Shown here in pieces: positions 18,330-27,497 of a stretch of DNA of 64,000 bases. The stretch's first letter is position 1. Every line of letters starts with the position of its first letter. The stretch comes from Myxococcus sp. RHSTA-1-4 (GTDB lineage Bacteria > Myxococcota > Myxococcia > Myxococcales > Myxococcaceae): positions 186,001-250,000 of the forward strand of contig NZ_JAIQDG010000006.1 in the NCBI RefSeq assembly GCF_020037125.1, read 5' to 3'. The translations under genes and the position numbers were made by a program. A model generated the notes under the pieces. It searched no databases. It saw nothing but the letters and a program-made list of their open reading frames with translations, and was not told where the DNA came from.

Positions 18330-20930
18330 ATGAAGACGCTCTCGTCCTGGATGCTCTGCCTGTGCCTCGCGCTCGCCGTCCCCGCGCTGGCCCAGCGTCG
18401 CCCCCCGCCGCCCGGCACCACCACGCCGGGTGAGCGGACGATTTCTCCCCAGGCCTCGCCCGCCGATGGCGCCGAGGATGCCAACCAGGGTCCCCGCCGC
18501 ACGCCCACGTGCGAGGAGGCCCGGCGCAATGCCCGCTACGGCATCTACTTCGACAAGGTGGAAATCGAGAAGCTCGTCCAGACGGTGGCGGACGCCACCT
18601 GCCGCACCTTCATCCTCCCGGAGAACGTGCGCGGGAAGATTTCCATCATCGGCCCGGAGAACGGCCGCGTGGAGGTGAACGCGGATGCCTTCTACTCCGC
18701 CTTCCTCGCCGCGCTCGACGCCAACGGCCTCTCCGTCTACCAGCACGGCCGTTTCCTGAAGATTGTCGACAAGCGCTCGGCGAAGCAGAACCCCATCCCC
18801 ACCATCGTCGAGGAGGGACAGCCCTACACCACCAACGAGCAGATGGTGACCAAGCTGTTCCGCATCAAGAACGTGGAAGTGGAGCCGCTGCGCGGCGTGC
18901 TCCAGCAGCTCGTGTCCAAGGACGGCGACACGATTCCGTACCCGCCGGACACCATCATCGTCAACGACGTGGGCTCCAACATCCACCGCCTGGAGCGCAT
19001 CATCGACCAGCTCGACAGCCGCGCGGCCAGCGACGAGCTGCGCGTCATCCAGGTCCAGTACGCCACCGCCCAGGACGTGGCCAACACCGTGCAGCGCCTC
19101 TTCGAGGCCAAGGGCGCCCGCCCCGGCCAGCGCCCCGGCGGCTTCCAGAGCAACGTGTCCCCCGGCGCCTCGCCCGGTGAGGCCGCCGCCGCCCAGGCCG
19201 CGCAGCAGGCCGGCCCGGAGGGCGCCAGCGGGCCGGTGACGCTGTCGCAGATCATCCCGGACGAGCGCACCAACAAGCTCATCATCGTCGCCAGCCCCGC
19301 CGCCTTCGACCGCATCCAGGAGCTGGTGGCCCAGCTCGACATCCCCACCACCAGCGGCAACCGCATCAACGTCTACAACCTCGAGCACGCCAACGCCGAG
19401 GAGCTGGCCAGCACGCTCCAGTCACTGGCGCAGGGCACCGCCAACCGCCCGCGCACGCCCACCCCGCAGCCCCCCGCCGGCGTGCAGCGCCCCGGCGGCG
19501 GCACCCAGGCCGCGGAGCTGTTCAGCGGCGAGGTGAAGATTTCGGCCGACAAGGGCACCAACTCGCTCGTCATCGTCGCCAGCGCCGCCGACTACAAGAA
19601 CATCGTCCAGGTCATCCAGCAGCTCGACACGCCGCGCCGCCAGGTCTTCGTCGAGGCCGTCATCATGGAGGTCAACCTGGACCGCAACGCCGAGTTCGGC
19701 ATCGACCTGCACAGCGGCTTCTCCCTGAAGACGGACGATGGCGCGGTGCCGGGCATCATCGGCACCAACAACACCGGCGGCCAGGGCCTGCCCCCGTCGC
19801 TGTCGCTGGGCAGCCTGGCGCAGTTCGGCGGCTTCCTCGCCGGCATCCAGGGCCCCGTCATCCCCGAGCTGGAGAAGCTGGGCCTGGACATCCCCGCCTT
19901 CGGCGTGGTGCTGCACGCGCTGCAGCAGAGCTCGGACGTCAACGTCCTCTCCACCCCGCACATCCTCACCAGCGACAACGAGGAGGCGGAAATCACGGTG
20001 GGCCAGAACGTGCCCTTCCAGTCCGGCTTCTCGCCCTCCTCGCTGGGCTCCGCCGTCAGCGGCACCAGCGGCACCACGGGCGGCCTCAACCCCTCCATCC
20101 TCGGCTCGCTCGGCGGCCTGGGCTCGCTCTACGCGCCGATTACGCGCCAGAACGTGGAGCTGAAGCTCACGGTGAAGCCGCAAATCAACGACAGCGACTA
20201 CATCCGGCTCGTCATCACCGAGCAGACGGAGGAAATCGCGTCCACGGACCCGGTGCTCGGCCCCACCACCGCGCGCCGCAGCGCGAAGACGACGGTCATC
20301 GCCAAGGACCAGGAGACGGTGGTGCTGGGCGGCATCATGCAGGACCGCACCCTGGAGTCCGTCAGCAAGGTGCCGGTGCTGGGTGACATCCCCATCCTCG
20401 GCCACCTCTTCCGCGACACGACGCGCCGCAAGACGAAGACGAACCTGCTGCTCTTCCTGACGCCGTACATCATCCGCGGCCCGGAGGACTTCCGCGTCAT
20501 CTTCGAGCGGAAGATGCGGGAGCGGCAGCAGTTCGTGGAGCAGTTCTACGGCCAGGTGCCCGGCTACGACGTGGCGGTGGACTTCAGCCGCAAGCCCGGC
20601 CCGCTGTCGCGCATGAACCAGACCGTGCTGAAGGCGCAGCAGCGCGCGGAGAACGGCGGCCCCGGCGCGCCGGGCGAGCGCATCATCGGCCCCGCCAGCC
20701 CGGCCCCTGCCCCGTCGGGCAAGCGCCAGGCCCCCGCGCAGGAGTCCCCCGCGGGTGAACCCCCGGTGCGGGAAGTGGCGCCGCCCCCGGGTGGTTCCGA
20801 AGAATCAGTGCCCGCCGCACCGGCCCCGCAGCCTTCCGAAACGCCCGCCCCCGAGAGCCCTCCGGCTCCCGAGGATGCGTCCACCGAGGGCCTGCGCGTC
20901 CAGCCGGACTCGGGGGACCAGAGCCCATGA
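18330..20930 (+). CDS. gspD: Type II secretion secretin GspD
   Basis: An 866-aa outer-membrane secretin with signal peptide cleaved around ALAQ (residues 20-23). It has N0 (YFDKVEIEKLVQTVADATCRTF) and repeated N1-N3 domains (FRIKNVEVEPLRGVLQQLV, VQYATAQDVANTVQRLF, YNLEHANAEELASTLQSLA). The secretin core contains VPFQSG and VPVLGDIPILGHLFR. The last 120 residues are a Pro/Ala/Glu-rich tail beyond the pore domain, longer than in enterobacterial GspD. Its stop overlaps the gspE start by four bases (ATGA). No separate pilotin gene is seen. Confidence 0.95.
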   Translation: MKTLSSWMLCLCLALAVPALAQRRPPPPGTTTPGERTISPQASPADGAEDANQGPRRTPTCEEARRNARYGIYFDKVEIEKLVQTVADATCRTFILPENVRGKISIIGPENGRVEVNADAFYSAFLAALDANGLSVYQHGRFLKIVDKRSAKQNPIPTIVEEGQPYTTNEQMVTKLFRIKNVEVEPLRGVLQQLVSKDGDTIPYPPDTIIVNDVGSNIHRLERIIDQLDSRAASDELRVIQVQYATAQDVANTVQRLFEAKGARPGQRPGGFQSNVSPGASPGEAAAAQAAQQAGPEGASGPVTLSQIIPDERTNKLIIVASPAAFDRIQELVAQLDIPTTSGNRINVYNLEHANAEELASTLQSLAQGTANRPRTPTPQPPAGVQRPGGGTQAAELFSGEVKISADKGTNSLVIVASAADYKNIVQVIQQLDTPRRQVFVEAVIMEVNLDRNAEFGIDLHSGFSLKTDDGAVPGIIGTNNTGGQGLPPSLSLGSLAQFGGFLAGIQGPVIPELEKLGLDIPAFGVVLHALQQSSDVNVLSTPHILTSDNEEAEITVGQNVPFQSGFSPSSLGSAVSGTSGTTGGLNPSILGSLGGLGSLYAPITRQNVELKLTVKPQINDSDYIRLVITEQTEEIASTDPVLGPTTARRSAKTTVIAKDQETVVLGGIMQDRTLESVSKVPVLGDIPILGHLFRDTTRRKTKTNLLLFLTPYIIRGPEDFRVIFERKMRERQQFVEQFYGQVPGYDVAVDFSRKPGPLSRMNQTVLKAQQRAENGGPGAPGERIIGPASPAPAPSGKRQAPAQESPAGEPPVREVAPPPGGSEESVPAAPAPQPSETPAPESPPAPEDASTEGLRVQPDSGDQSP

Positions 20931-22747
20931 ACGTGACCGCCGACCCCACCCTCATCGCCGACACCGCCGCGCCCGGCGCGGCCGCCCCGCGCAACGACGC
21001 CACCCAGGTCGTCTCCCACGGCCAGGCCTTCCTCTGCGGACGGCCGCTGGGGGAAATCCTCCGCGCGCTCGTGCCCTCGCTCACCGAGGAGAAGATTCAA
21101 GAGGCGCTCTCCGTCCAGGCGGAGAAGGGCCAGCGCATCGGTGAGGTGCTGGTGGGGATGAAGGCGGTCACCGAGGAGGACGTGGCCAAGGCCCTCGGCC
21201 ACCAGCTCGACCTGCCCTTCCTGGCGCGCATCTTCACCGAGGAGGTGGATGCGGAGCTGGTCAAGCGCATCCCCATCAACTTCGCCAAGCAGTCGCACAT
21301 CCTCCCGCTGTCCATGGAGGGTGACGCGGTGGCGGTGGCCGTGGCGGACCCGCTGGACACGTCCGCGCTGGACCACGTCCGGGTGCTGCTGGGCGAGAGC
21401 ATCAGCCCGCGCATCGCCCTGGGCTCCACCATCATCGACGCCATCAACAGCGTCTATGACCGCTCCGTCAACGAGGCCGAGCAGCTCGTGGACGAGATGG
21501 AGACGCAGGACCTGGACGCCATCGCCCACGAGCTGGACGAGCCCACGGACCTGCTGGACGTCAATGACGAGGCGCCGGTCATCCGGCTGGTGAACTCCGT
21601 CCTCTTCCGCGCCGCCAAGGAGCGCGCGAGCGACATCCACATCGAGCCCATGGAGCGCGAGCTGCTGGTGCGCTTCCGCGTGGACGGCGTGCTGCAGGAG
21701 GTCATCAAGCCGCCCAAGCGCTACCAGAACGCGATTGTGTCCCGCGTGAAGGTGATGGGGCAGCTCAACATCGCCGAGAAGCGCCTGCCGCAGGACGGCC
21801 GCATCCGCATCAAGCTGGCCGGCCGCGACATCGACATCCGTCTGTCCACCATCCCCACGTCCTACGGCGAGCGCATCGTCATGCGTCTGCTGGACAAGAC
21901 GGCGACGCTGCTGGACCTGGCGGAAATCGGCATGAGCCAGCGGACGCTCGAGCAGATGGAAGCCGTCATCAAGCGCTCGCACGGCATCATCCTCGTCACC
22001 GGCCCCACGGGCTCCGGCAAGACGACGACGCTCTACGGCGCCCTGTCCAAAATCAACACCCCGGACCTCAACATCCTCACCGTCGAGGACCCGGTCGAGT
22101 ACCAGCTCAAGGGCATTGGCCAGATGGCCATCAACCCGAAGATTGGCCTCACCTTCGCGCAGGGGCTGCGCTCGTTCCTCCGCCAGGACCCGGACGTCAT
22201 CATGGTGGGCGAGATTCGCGACAAGGAGACGGCGGAAATCGCCATCCAGGCGTCACTCACGGGCCACCTCGTGCTCTCCACGGTGCACACCAACGACGCC
22301 GCGGGCGCGGTGACGCGTCTGGTGGACATGGGCGTGGAGCCCTTCCTCGTGGCCTCGTCGCTCACCGGCATCCTCGCCCAGCGCCTCGTGCGCCGGGTGT
22401 GCCCGGACTGCCGCGTGCCCTACACGCCCACGGACGCGGAGCTCAAGGAGCTGGGCCACTCGCTCGCCTCCTTCAAGGAGCGCTACGGGACGGACCGCAT
22501 CTACAAGGCCACCGGCTGCCCGTCCTGCAACCGCAACGGCTACCGGGGCCGTACCGGTATCTACGAGTTCCTCCCGGTGGACGACGACGTCCGCCAGCTG
22601 GTGCTGAAGAACGTGGACGCGGCGACCATCAAGAAGTCCGCCACGGGCAAGGGCATGACGACGCTCCTGGATGACGGCGCGCGCAAGATTGCCCTGGGCG
22701 AGACGACCATCGCCGAGGTGCTGAGCATTACCCAGGAGGACATGTAA
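20927..22747 (+). CDS. gspE: Type II secretion ATPase GspE
   Basis: A 606-aa cytoplasmic secretion ATPase. The N-terminal N1E-like domain (residues about 40-190) binds GspL. The ATPase core has Walker A GPTGSGKTT, the Asp box (NILTVEDPVEY), Walker B VIMVGEIRD and the His box (LVLSTVHTNDA). The tetracysteine zinc element is complete (CPDC near 488 and CPSC near 531). It powers pseudopilus assembly at the inner membrane. It overlaps gspD by four bases. Confidence 0.95.
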   Translation: MNVTADPTLIADTAAPGAAAPRNDATQVVSHGQAFLCGRPLGEILRALVPSLTEEKIQEALSVQAEKGQRIGEVLVGMKAVTEEDVAKALGHQLDLPFLARIFTEEVDAELVKRIPINFAKQSHILPLSMEGDAVAVAVADPLDTSALDHVRVLLGESISPRIALGSTIIDAINSVYDRSVNEAEQLVDEMETQDLDAIAHELDEPTDLLDVNDEAPVIRLVNSVLFRAAKERASDIHIEPMERELLVRFRVDGVLQEVIKPPKRYQNAIVSRVKVMGQLNIAEKRLPQDGRIRIKLAGRDIDIRLSTIPTSYGERIVMRLLDKTATLLDLAEIGMSQRTLEQMEAVIKRSHGIILVTGPTGSGKTTTLYGALSKINTPDLNILTVEDPVEYQLKGIGQMAINPKIGLTFAQGLRSFLRQDPDVIMVGEIRDKETAEIAIQASLTGHLVLSTVHTNDAAGAVTRLVDMGVEPFLVASSLTGILAQRLVRRVCPDCRVPYTPTDAELKELGHSLASFKERYGTDRIYKATGCPSCNRNGYRGRTGIYEFLPVDDDVRQLVLKNVDAATIKKSATGKGMTTLLDDGARKIALGETTIAEVLSITQEDM

Positions 22748-22787
22748 CCGACAGCTCCTCCCTGGGAGGGGCCGGGGTTCACGAGCC

Positions 22788-24044
22788 ATGCCGGTCTTCG
22801 AGTACAGAGGTCTCAACTCCGCGGGCAAGCAGGTCAAGGGCCTGCTGGAGGCGGATTCGCCCAAGACGCTGCGCTCCAAGCTGCGCACCGACGGCATCTT
22901 CCTGACGGACGTGCTGGCGCAGGCGGAGGGCAGCCGCGCCGCCGTGTCCAGGGGCGCCAACGCGTCCCTCGTCGCGCGCGACATCGACCTGCGCAAGCTG
23001 GGCCGCGGCCGCGTCAACACGGACGACGTGGCCATCTTCACCCGGCAGCTCTCCACACTGCTGGGCGCGGGCGTCACCCTGGTGGAGTCGCTCAGCGCGC
23101 TGGTGGACCAGGTGGAGAAGGAGCGCTTCAAGCGCGCCCTCTCCGACATCAAGCAGCGCGTCAATGAAGGCTCGTCCCTGGCGGACGCCATGGGCCAGCA
23201 CCCGAAAATCTTCCCCAGCATCTACGTGAACATGGTGCGCGCGGGCGAGGCCTCCGGCGCGCTGGACGCCGTGCTCACGCGCCTGGCGGACTTCACGGAG
23301 AACCAGGCCCGCCTGCAGCAGAAGATTCTCAGCACCATGCTCTACCCCGCCATCATGATGGTGGTGGGCGGCGGCATCCTCGTGGCCCTCATGGTCTTCG
23401 TGGTGCCGAAGGTGACGAAGATCTTCGAGACGATGAAGGCCACGCTGCCGCTGAACACGCGCATCCTCATCGCCACCAGCAACTTCTTCCAGGCCTGGTG
23501 GTTCATCATCGTCCCGCTGATGGTGCTGGGCGGCTGGCTGTTCATGCGCTGGACGAAGAGCCCCAAGGGCAAGCCGAAGTGGGACCGCTTCACGCTGAAG
23601 GCGCCCGTCATCGGCAACCTCGTGCGGCTCCTGTCCATCTCCCGCTTCGCCCGCACGCTGTCCACGCTGCTCAAGAGCGGCGTCCCGCTGCTGGCGGCCA
23701 TGGACATCGTCAAGGCCATCATGACCAACACCGTCCTCGCGGAGGTGGTGGAGAAGGCCCGCGACTCCATCCGCGAGGGCGAGAGCATCGCCAACCCGCT
23801 CAAGCGCTCCGGGGAGTTCCCTCCGCTGGTGTACCACATGGTCGCCATCGGTGAGCGCTCCGGCCAGCTGGAGGAGATGCTCACCAGCGTGGCGGACAAC
23901 TACGAGAACCAGGTGAACGTGCGCATCAGCGCCCTCACCTCGCTGCTCGAGCCGCTCCTCATCGTGTTCATGGGCGCGGTGATTGCATTCGTCGCGCTCT
24001 CCATCCTGATGCCGATTCTGCAGGTGAACTCGGCCATCCGCTGA
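22788..24044 (+). CDS. gspF: Type II secretion inner-membrane platform protein GspF
   Basis: A 418-aa polytopic protein with two GspF/PilC repeats, each a helical bundle followed by transmembrane segments (LYPAIMMVVGGGILVALMVFVV and IVFMGAVIAFVALSILMPI). The N-terminus FEYRGLNSAGKQVKGLLEAD and the repeat signature FTRQLSTLLGAGVTLVESL are characteristic. It couples the GspE motor to the pseudopilus. It lies 40 bp after gspE and 14 bp before a small ORF. Confidence 0.93.
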   Translation: MPVFEYRGLNSAGKQVKGLLEADSPKTLRSKLRTDGIFLTDVLAQAEGSRAAVSRGANASLVARDIDLRKLGRGRVNTDDVAIFTRQLSTLLGAGVTLVESLSALVDQVEKERFKRALSDIKQRVNEGSSLADAMGQHPKIFPSIYVNMVRAGEASGALDAVLTRLADFTENQARLQQKILSTMLYPAIMMVVGGGILVALMVFVVPKVTKIFETMKATLPLNTRILIATSNFFQAWWFIIVPLMVLGGWLFMRWTKSPKGKPKWDRFTLKAPVIGNLVRLLSISRFARTLSTLLKSGVPLLAAMDIVKAIMTNTVLAEVVEKARDSIREGESIANPLKRSGEFPPLVYHMVAIGERSGQLEEMLTSVADNYENQVNVRISALTSLLEPLLIVFMGAVIAFVALSILMPILQVNSAIR

Positions 24045-24058
24045 GGAGCGACGGAACG

Positions 24059-24211
24059 ATGAACGACACGATGGACCGTTGGATCCAGCGCGTCACCCTG
24101 GCGGCGATGCTTGCCCTCGCGGCGGCGCTGCTGACGGTGGGGGCCCGGCTGTACGGCCCCCAGCCGGCGCCCCCGGAGGCGGGAGTGGCCGACGGGCCCC
24201 GGACTCCCTGA
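24059..24211 (+). CDS. Small single-span membrane protein (50 aa) between gspF and gspG
   Basis: An ATG at 24059 behind GAGGAGCGACGG opens a 50-codon frame ending TGA at 24209-24211. The peptide has a basic/amphipathic start (MNDTMDRWIQR), one hydrophobic segment (VTLAAMLALAAALLTVGARL) and a short Pro-rich tail. It fills most of the 228-bp gap between gspF and gspG in the same direction. No named family is recognised. The good ribosome binding site, single membrane span and position inside a tight operon support a real gene. Confidence 0.55.
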   Translation: MNDTMDRWIQRVTLAAMLALAAALLTVGARLYGPQPAPPEAGVADGPRTP

Positions 24212-24272
24212 CAGGACGACACGAAAACCCACGGGTGGCGTGCCAGAAAGTCACTCGAGAGAGGAACGACAT

Positions 24273-24695
24273 ATGAGCCAGAAGACCCAGAGGAAGCAGC
24301 GCCGTCGCAGCCGCGGTATGACGCTGATTGAAATCATGGTGGTCATCACCATCCTCGGCCTCATCGCCGCGGCGGTGGGCGTGGCGGTGATTCCGCAGCT
24401 CGAGGCCGCCCGCAGGGACCGCGCCTCGCTGGACATCAAGAACATCCAGGGCGCGATGAAGCTGTACTACACGAAGAAGGGGAAGTACCCGGACACGGCC
24501 TCCGGCCTGCAGGCGCTCGTGGAGGCGCAGGCCCTGGAGCAGATGCCCAAGGACCCCTGGAACAACGACTACGTGTACATCAACGAGGGCGGCAAGCCCG
24601 TCATCATCTCCTACGGCGCGGACGGCACCGCCGGCGGCGAGGGCAATGACGCGGACATCTCCTCCGCGGACGCCGCCGCCGCGGCCAACAAGTAG
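24273..24695 (+). CDS. gspG: Major pseudopilin GspG
   Basis: A 140-aa prepilin-like protein. It has a basic leader ending RSRG followed by MTLIEIMVVITILG, so GspO-type peptidase should cleave after Gly15, leaving Glu at mature position 5. The C-terminal domain has the DPW motif and the calcium-loop region SYGADGTAGGEGNDADISS typical of GspG. It is the main subunit of the type II pseudopilus. The start at 24273 is chosen behind GAGAGAGGAACGAC rather than the upstream open frame at 24240. Confidence 0.93.
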   Translation: MSQKTQRKQRRRSRGMTLIEIMVVITILGLIAAAVGVAVIPQLEAARRDRASLDIKNIQGAMKLYYTKKGKYPDTASGLQALVEAQALEQMPKDPWNNDYVYINEGGKPVIISYGADGTAGGEGNDADISSADAAAAANK

Positions 24696-24737
24696 TGAAG
24701 AAGTAGCGCACAGCGCGTGTTGAATGGGGCCTTGGGT

Positions 24738-25190
24738 ATGAACGAGCACGCTTCCACCACAGCCCCGCCGCCGCCCCAGGAAGGGACGTCCCGCCCGCAG
24801 CGGATGGGGCGGCTCATCCTGGGGCTCGTCTTCCTGGTCGCCACGAGCCTGGCCTTCTTCCTGGTCTGGCTGACGCATGACTCCTCGCTGACCCGCGAGC
24901 AGCAGCGGGCCCGCGCGGAGATCCGCAAGCTGGAGGGCTTCTTCAAGTCGCACCACCGGCTGATGGGCCGCTTCCCCTCGAAGGAGGAGGGCTTCACGCC
25001 GCTCATCCGGGCCCGCCTGCTGGACGCGCCTCCGGTGGACCCCTGGGGCCACCCGTACGTGTACTGGATGGATGGGAGCACCGGCGCCGTCGTCTCCTAC
25101 GGAGCGGACGGGAAGCCGGGCGGCACGGGCGTGGACGCGGACCTGAGCAGCGGCGGTGTGCTGGCCGCCCACTGGGAGCAGCAGCCATGA
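24738..25190 (+). CDS. GspG-like protein without a prepilin cleavage site
   Basis: A 150-aa protein. A Pro-rich cytoplasmic tail is followed by one transmembrane helix (LILGLVFLVATSLAFFLVWL) and a periplasmic domain clearly related to GspG: a GRFPSKEEGF segment, DPWGHPYVYW, and SYGADGKPGGTGVDADLSS matching the GspG calcium loop. It has neither the G-(F/M/L)TL(I)E cleavage motif nor Glu5, so it should remain an anchored bitopic protein. It lies between gspG and gspH and overlaps the gspH start by four bases. An in-frame GTG at 24717 is an alternative start. I infer a membrane-tethered GspG paralogue, perhaps a chaperone or initiator. Confidence 0.8.
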   Translation: MNEHASTTAPPPPQEGTSRPQRMGRLILGLVFLVATSLAFFLVWLTHDSSLTREQQRARAEIRKLEGFFKSHHRLMGRFPSKEEGFTPLIRARLLDAPPVDPWGHPYVYWMDGSTGAVVSYGADGKPGGTGVDADLSSGGVLAAHWEQQP

Positions 25191-25924
25191 CACCCGCCAC
25201 CCGCCGTCACCGGCGCGCGTCCCACCGGGCGCAGCGCGGGCTGACCCTCATCGAAATCTCCATCGCCATCATCATCGTCGCGATGCTGTTCTCCGCGGCG
25301 GTGATGGGCATCGGCTCCATCACCGGGGCCAAGGCGAAGGGCGCCGCGGGGGAGCTGGCGGGGCTCATCCGCTCGCTCTACGACTCGGCCGCGCTGCGCG
25401 GCCAGACGTGCCGGCTGGTGTTCGAGATTCCGGACCCGAAGAGCGAGGAGCCCACCCGCTACCACGCCGAGTGCGCGGAGGGCGCGGTGACGACGGCGCG
25501 GGACAGGGACACGGCGCTGCGCGAGGAGAACCGCGAGCGTGAGCAGGACGCGCGCTCCAACCGCCGCGGCAACAGTGGCGAGACGCGCCGCAACTACCTG
25601 GTGTCCGGCGGTGACCAGCCCTCCGCGCAGGAGCTGCTGGAGGGCGAGAAGCAGCGCGTGGAGAACGCGGCCCGCTTCTCCTCCTACACGTCGGAAGAGG
25701 TGCCGGCGCGAGAGCTGCCGGCGGACGTGAAGGTGGCGGTGTGGACGCGGCAGCAGCGCGAGCCGGTGGAGAGCGGCGTGGCGTACCTCTACTTCTTCCC
25801 GCAGGGCTATACGGAGAAGGCCTACGTGTACGTGAAGCAGGGCGACAACGTCTGGACGCTGGACGTGTCACCCCTCACCGGCAAGGTGCAGATTTCGGCC
25901 GAGGCGCTGGAGGTGCCGCGATGA
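25187..25924 (+). CDS. gspH: Minor pseudopilin GspH
   Basis: A 245-aa prepilin-like protein with a 17-residue basic leader (RAQRG) and the cleavage/hydrophobic segment LTLIEISIAIIIVAMLFSAAV, including Glu5. The C-terminal domain is longer than usual for GspH, with a charged insert rich in Arg/Glu (about residues 105-165) before the terminal beta strands. Minor pseudopilins assemble at the tip of the pseudopilus. The start overlaps the upstream GspG-like gene and the stop overlaps gspI, each by four bases. Confidence 0.85.
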   Translation: MTPATRRHRRASHRAQRGLTLIEISIAIIIVAMLFSAAVMGIGSITGAKAKGAAGELAGLIRSLYDSAALRGQTCRLVFEIPDPKSEEPTRYHAECAEGAVTTARDRDTALREENREREQDARSNRRGNSGETRRNYLVSGGDQPSAQELLEGEKQRVENAARFSSYTSEEVPARELPADVKVAVWTRQQREPVESGVAYLYFFPQGYTEKAYVYVKQGDNVWTLDVSPLTGKVQISAEALEVPR

Positions 25925-26829
25925 GGCGCAACCGTGGCTTCACCCTGCTGGAGGTGGTGGTGGCGCTCGCCATCCTCGGGCTGGCGCTCATGGCCATCTT
26001 CGACCTGAACGCGGGCGCGGTGGCCAACCACGTCTACACCAAGCGGCTCACCGTGGCGTCGCTGCTGGCCCGCTCGAAGATGACGGACATCGAGCAGAAG
26101 CTCTACGACGACGGCTTCTCCAACGACGACGACGAGGAGTCCGGAGACTTCTCCGACGAGGGCTGGCCCCAGTTCAAGTGGCGCGCGCGCATCATCGCCC
26201 CCAAGCTGGACGGCGTGTCGCCGGACCAGCTCATCGGCGCCATCTTCAACCTGCCCATCGGCGAGAGCGCGGATGGAGACCCGATGGCCGGCATCGCCGC
26301 CATGCTCGGGGGTGGCGCGGGCGGCGGCGGGAAGGACGGCGCCTCGTCCGGCGGGCCGCAGCCCGCGGGCATGGGCGGTCTGGGCGGCGCGGCCATGGGC
26401 ATGGCCCAGCCGATGTTCACGCAGATGGTGCAGCAGATCACCCAGACGGTGCGCGAGGTGCACCTCACCGTCTACTGGCAGGAGGGCACGCAGGTCGAGA
26501 GCATCGACCTGGTGACGCACGTGGTGTCCCTGGGGCCGGGCTCGGACCGCAACGGCGGCGCCGCGTTCGCGCAACAGCAGGGCCAGCAGCCTCCCGAGGC
26601 GCAGAACCAGTGGGTGGACCCGAACACGGGCCTCATCGTGGAGAACCCCATTCCCGGCCCCAACGGCACCATGCTGCACCCGCAGACCCGCGCCCCGCTC
26701 ATGCGGAGGGACCAGTTCCTCCAGCAGCGCAACGGCGGCCAGCCGGGCACGGGCGGAACCGTCCCGGGCGGCACGCCGCGAGGCGGCAACCCGCTCGGCC
26801 AGTTCCCCAACCTGAGGAGGAACCAATGA
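25921..26829 (+). CDS. gspI: Minor pseudopilin GspI with long C-terminal extension
   Basis: A 302-aa protein with a short leader (MRRNRG) and FTLLEVVVALAILGLALMAIF, including Glu5. Typical GspI proteins are about 120-130 residues. Here a Gly/Ala/Met-rich insert (about residues 120-165) interrupts the globular domain, which resumes at REVHLTVYWQEG. A further 100-residue Gln/Pro/Gly/Asn-rich tail follows. GspI nucleates the tip complex with GspJ and GspK. Overlaps with gspH and gspJ are four bases each. Confidence 0.88.
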   Translation: MRRNRGFTLLEVVVALAILGLALMAIFDLNAGAVANHVYTKRLTVASLLARSKMTDIEQKLYDDGFSNDDDEESGDFSDEGWPQFKWRARIIAPKLDGVSPDQLIGAIFNLPIGESADGDPMAGIAAMLGGGAGGGGKDGASSGGPQPAGMGGLGGAAMGMAQPMFTQMVQQITQTVREVHLTVYWQEGTQVESIDLVTHVVSLGPGSDRNGGAAFAQQQGQQPPEAQNQWVDPNTGLIVENPIPGPNGTMLHPQTRAPLMRRDQFLQQRNGGQPGTGGTVPGGTPRGGNPLGQFPNLRRNQ

Positions 26830-27497
26830 GGCGCCGCTCCCGGGGCTTCACGCTGATGGAGGTCATGGTGGCGGTGGCCATCACCGCCCTGATGGGCACC
26901 GTGGTGGCCATGGCCTTCCAGACGGGCCTGACGGCGAAGGAGACGGTGGAGACGGACGCGGACCGCTACCGCCAGGTGCGCGTGGCCATGAACCGCATGG
27001 CGCGGGAGATTGGCTCCGCCTTCGTGAGTGACAGGTATGACCTGAAGCGCTTCCGCGACCAGAACGACAGGCCCACCAACTTCGTGGGCGAGCGGGACAG
27101 GCTGCTGTTCACCACCTTCTCCCATCAGCGCCTGTACACGGACGTGAAGGAGTCCGACCAGGCGGTGGTGGAGTACTTCGTGGAGGCCTCCACCGACCGC
27201 GAGGCGAAGGGGCGGCAGGACCTCAAGCGGCGCGTCAACCCCAACGTGGACGACCGCATGGACCGGGGCGGCTCCACGGACGTGCTCTTCGAGGGAGTGA
27301 AGGGGCTGGAGTTCGCGTACTGGGATTCGGAGAAGAAGGAGTGGGACAACGAGTGGGACACGCGGCGCACCGAGCAGAAGGCCCTGCTGCCGACGCGGGT
27401 GCGCATCACCGTCACGGCCGTGGACGAGACGGGGAAGGAAGCGACGTACACCACCCAGGCCCGCATCATGCTCAACACGGAGCTGCCGAGGTACTGA
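26826..27497 (+). CDS. gspJ: Minor pseudopilin GspJ
   Basis: A 223-aa prepilin-like protein with leader MRRRSRG and hydrophobic start FTLMEVMVAVAITALMGTVVA, Glu5 present. The C-terminal globular part contains the GspJ-type strand FEGVKGLEFAYWD followed by LPTRVRITV. It forms the pseudopilus tip with GspI and GspK. Start overlaps the gspI stop by four bases; the stop overlaps the gspK ATG by one base. Confidence 0.88.
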   Translation: MRRRSRGFTLMEVMVAVAITALMGTVVAMAFQTGLTAKETVETDADRYRQVRVAMNRMAREIGSAFVSDRYDLKRFRDQNDRPTNFVGERDRLLFTTFSHQRLYTDVKESDQAVVEYFVEASTDREAKGRQDLKRRVNPNVDDRMDRGGSTDVLFEGVKGLEFAYWDSEKKEWDNEWDTRRTEQKALLPTRVRITVTAVDETGKEATYTTQARIMLNTELPRY

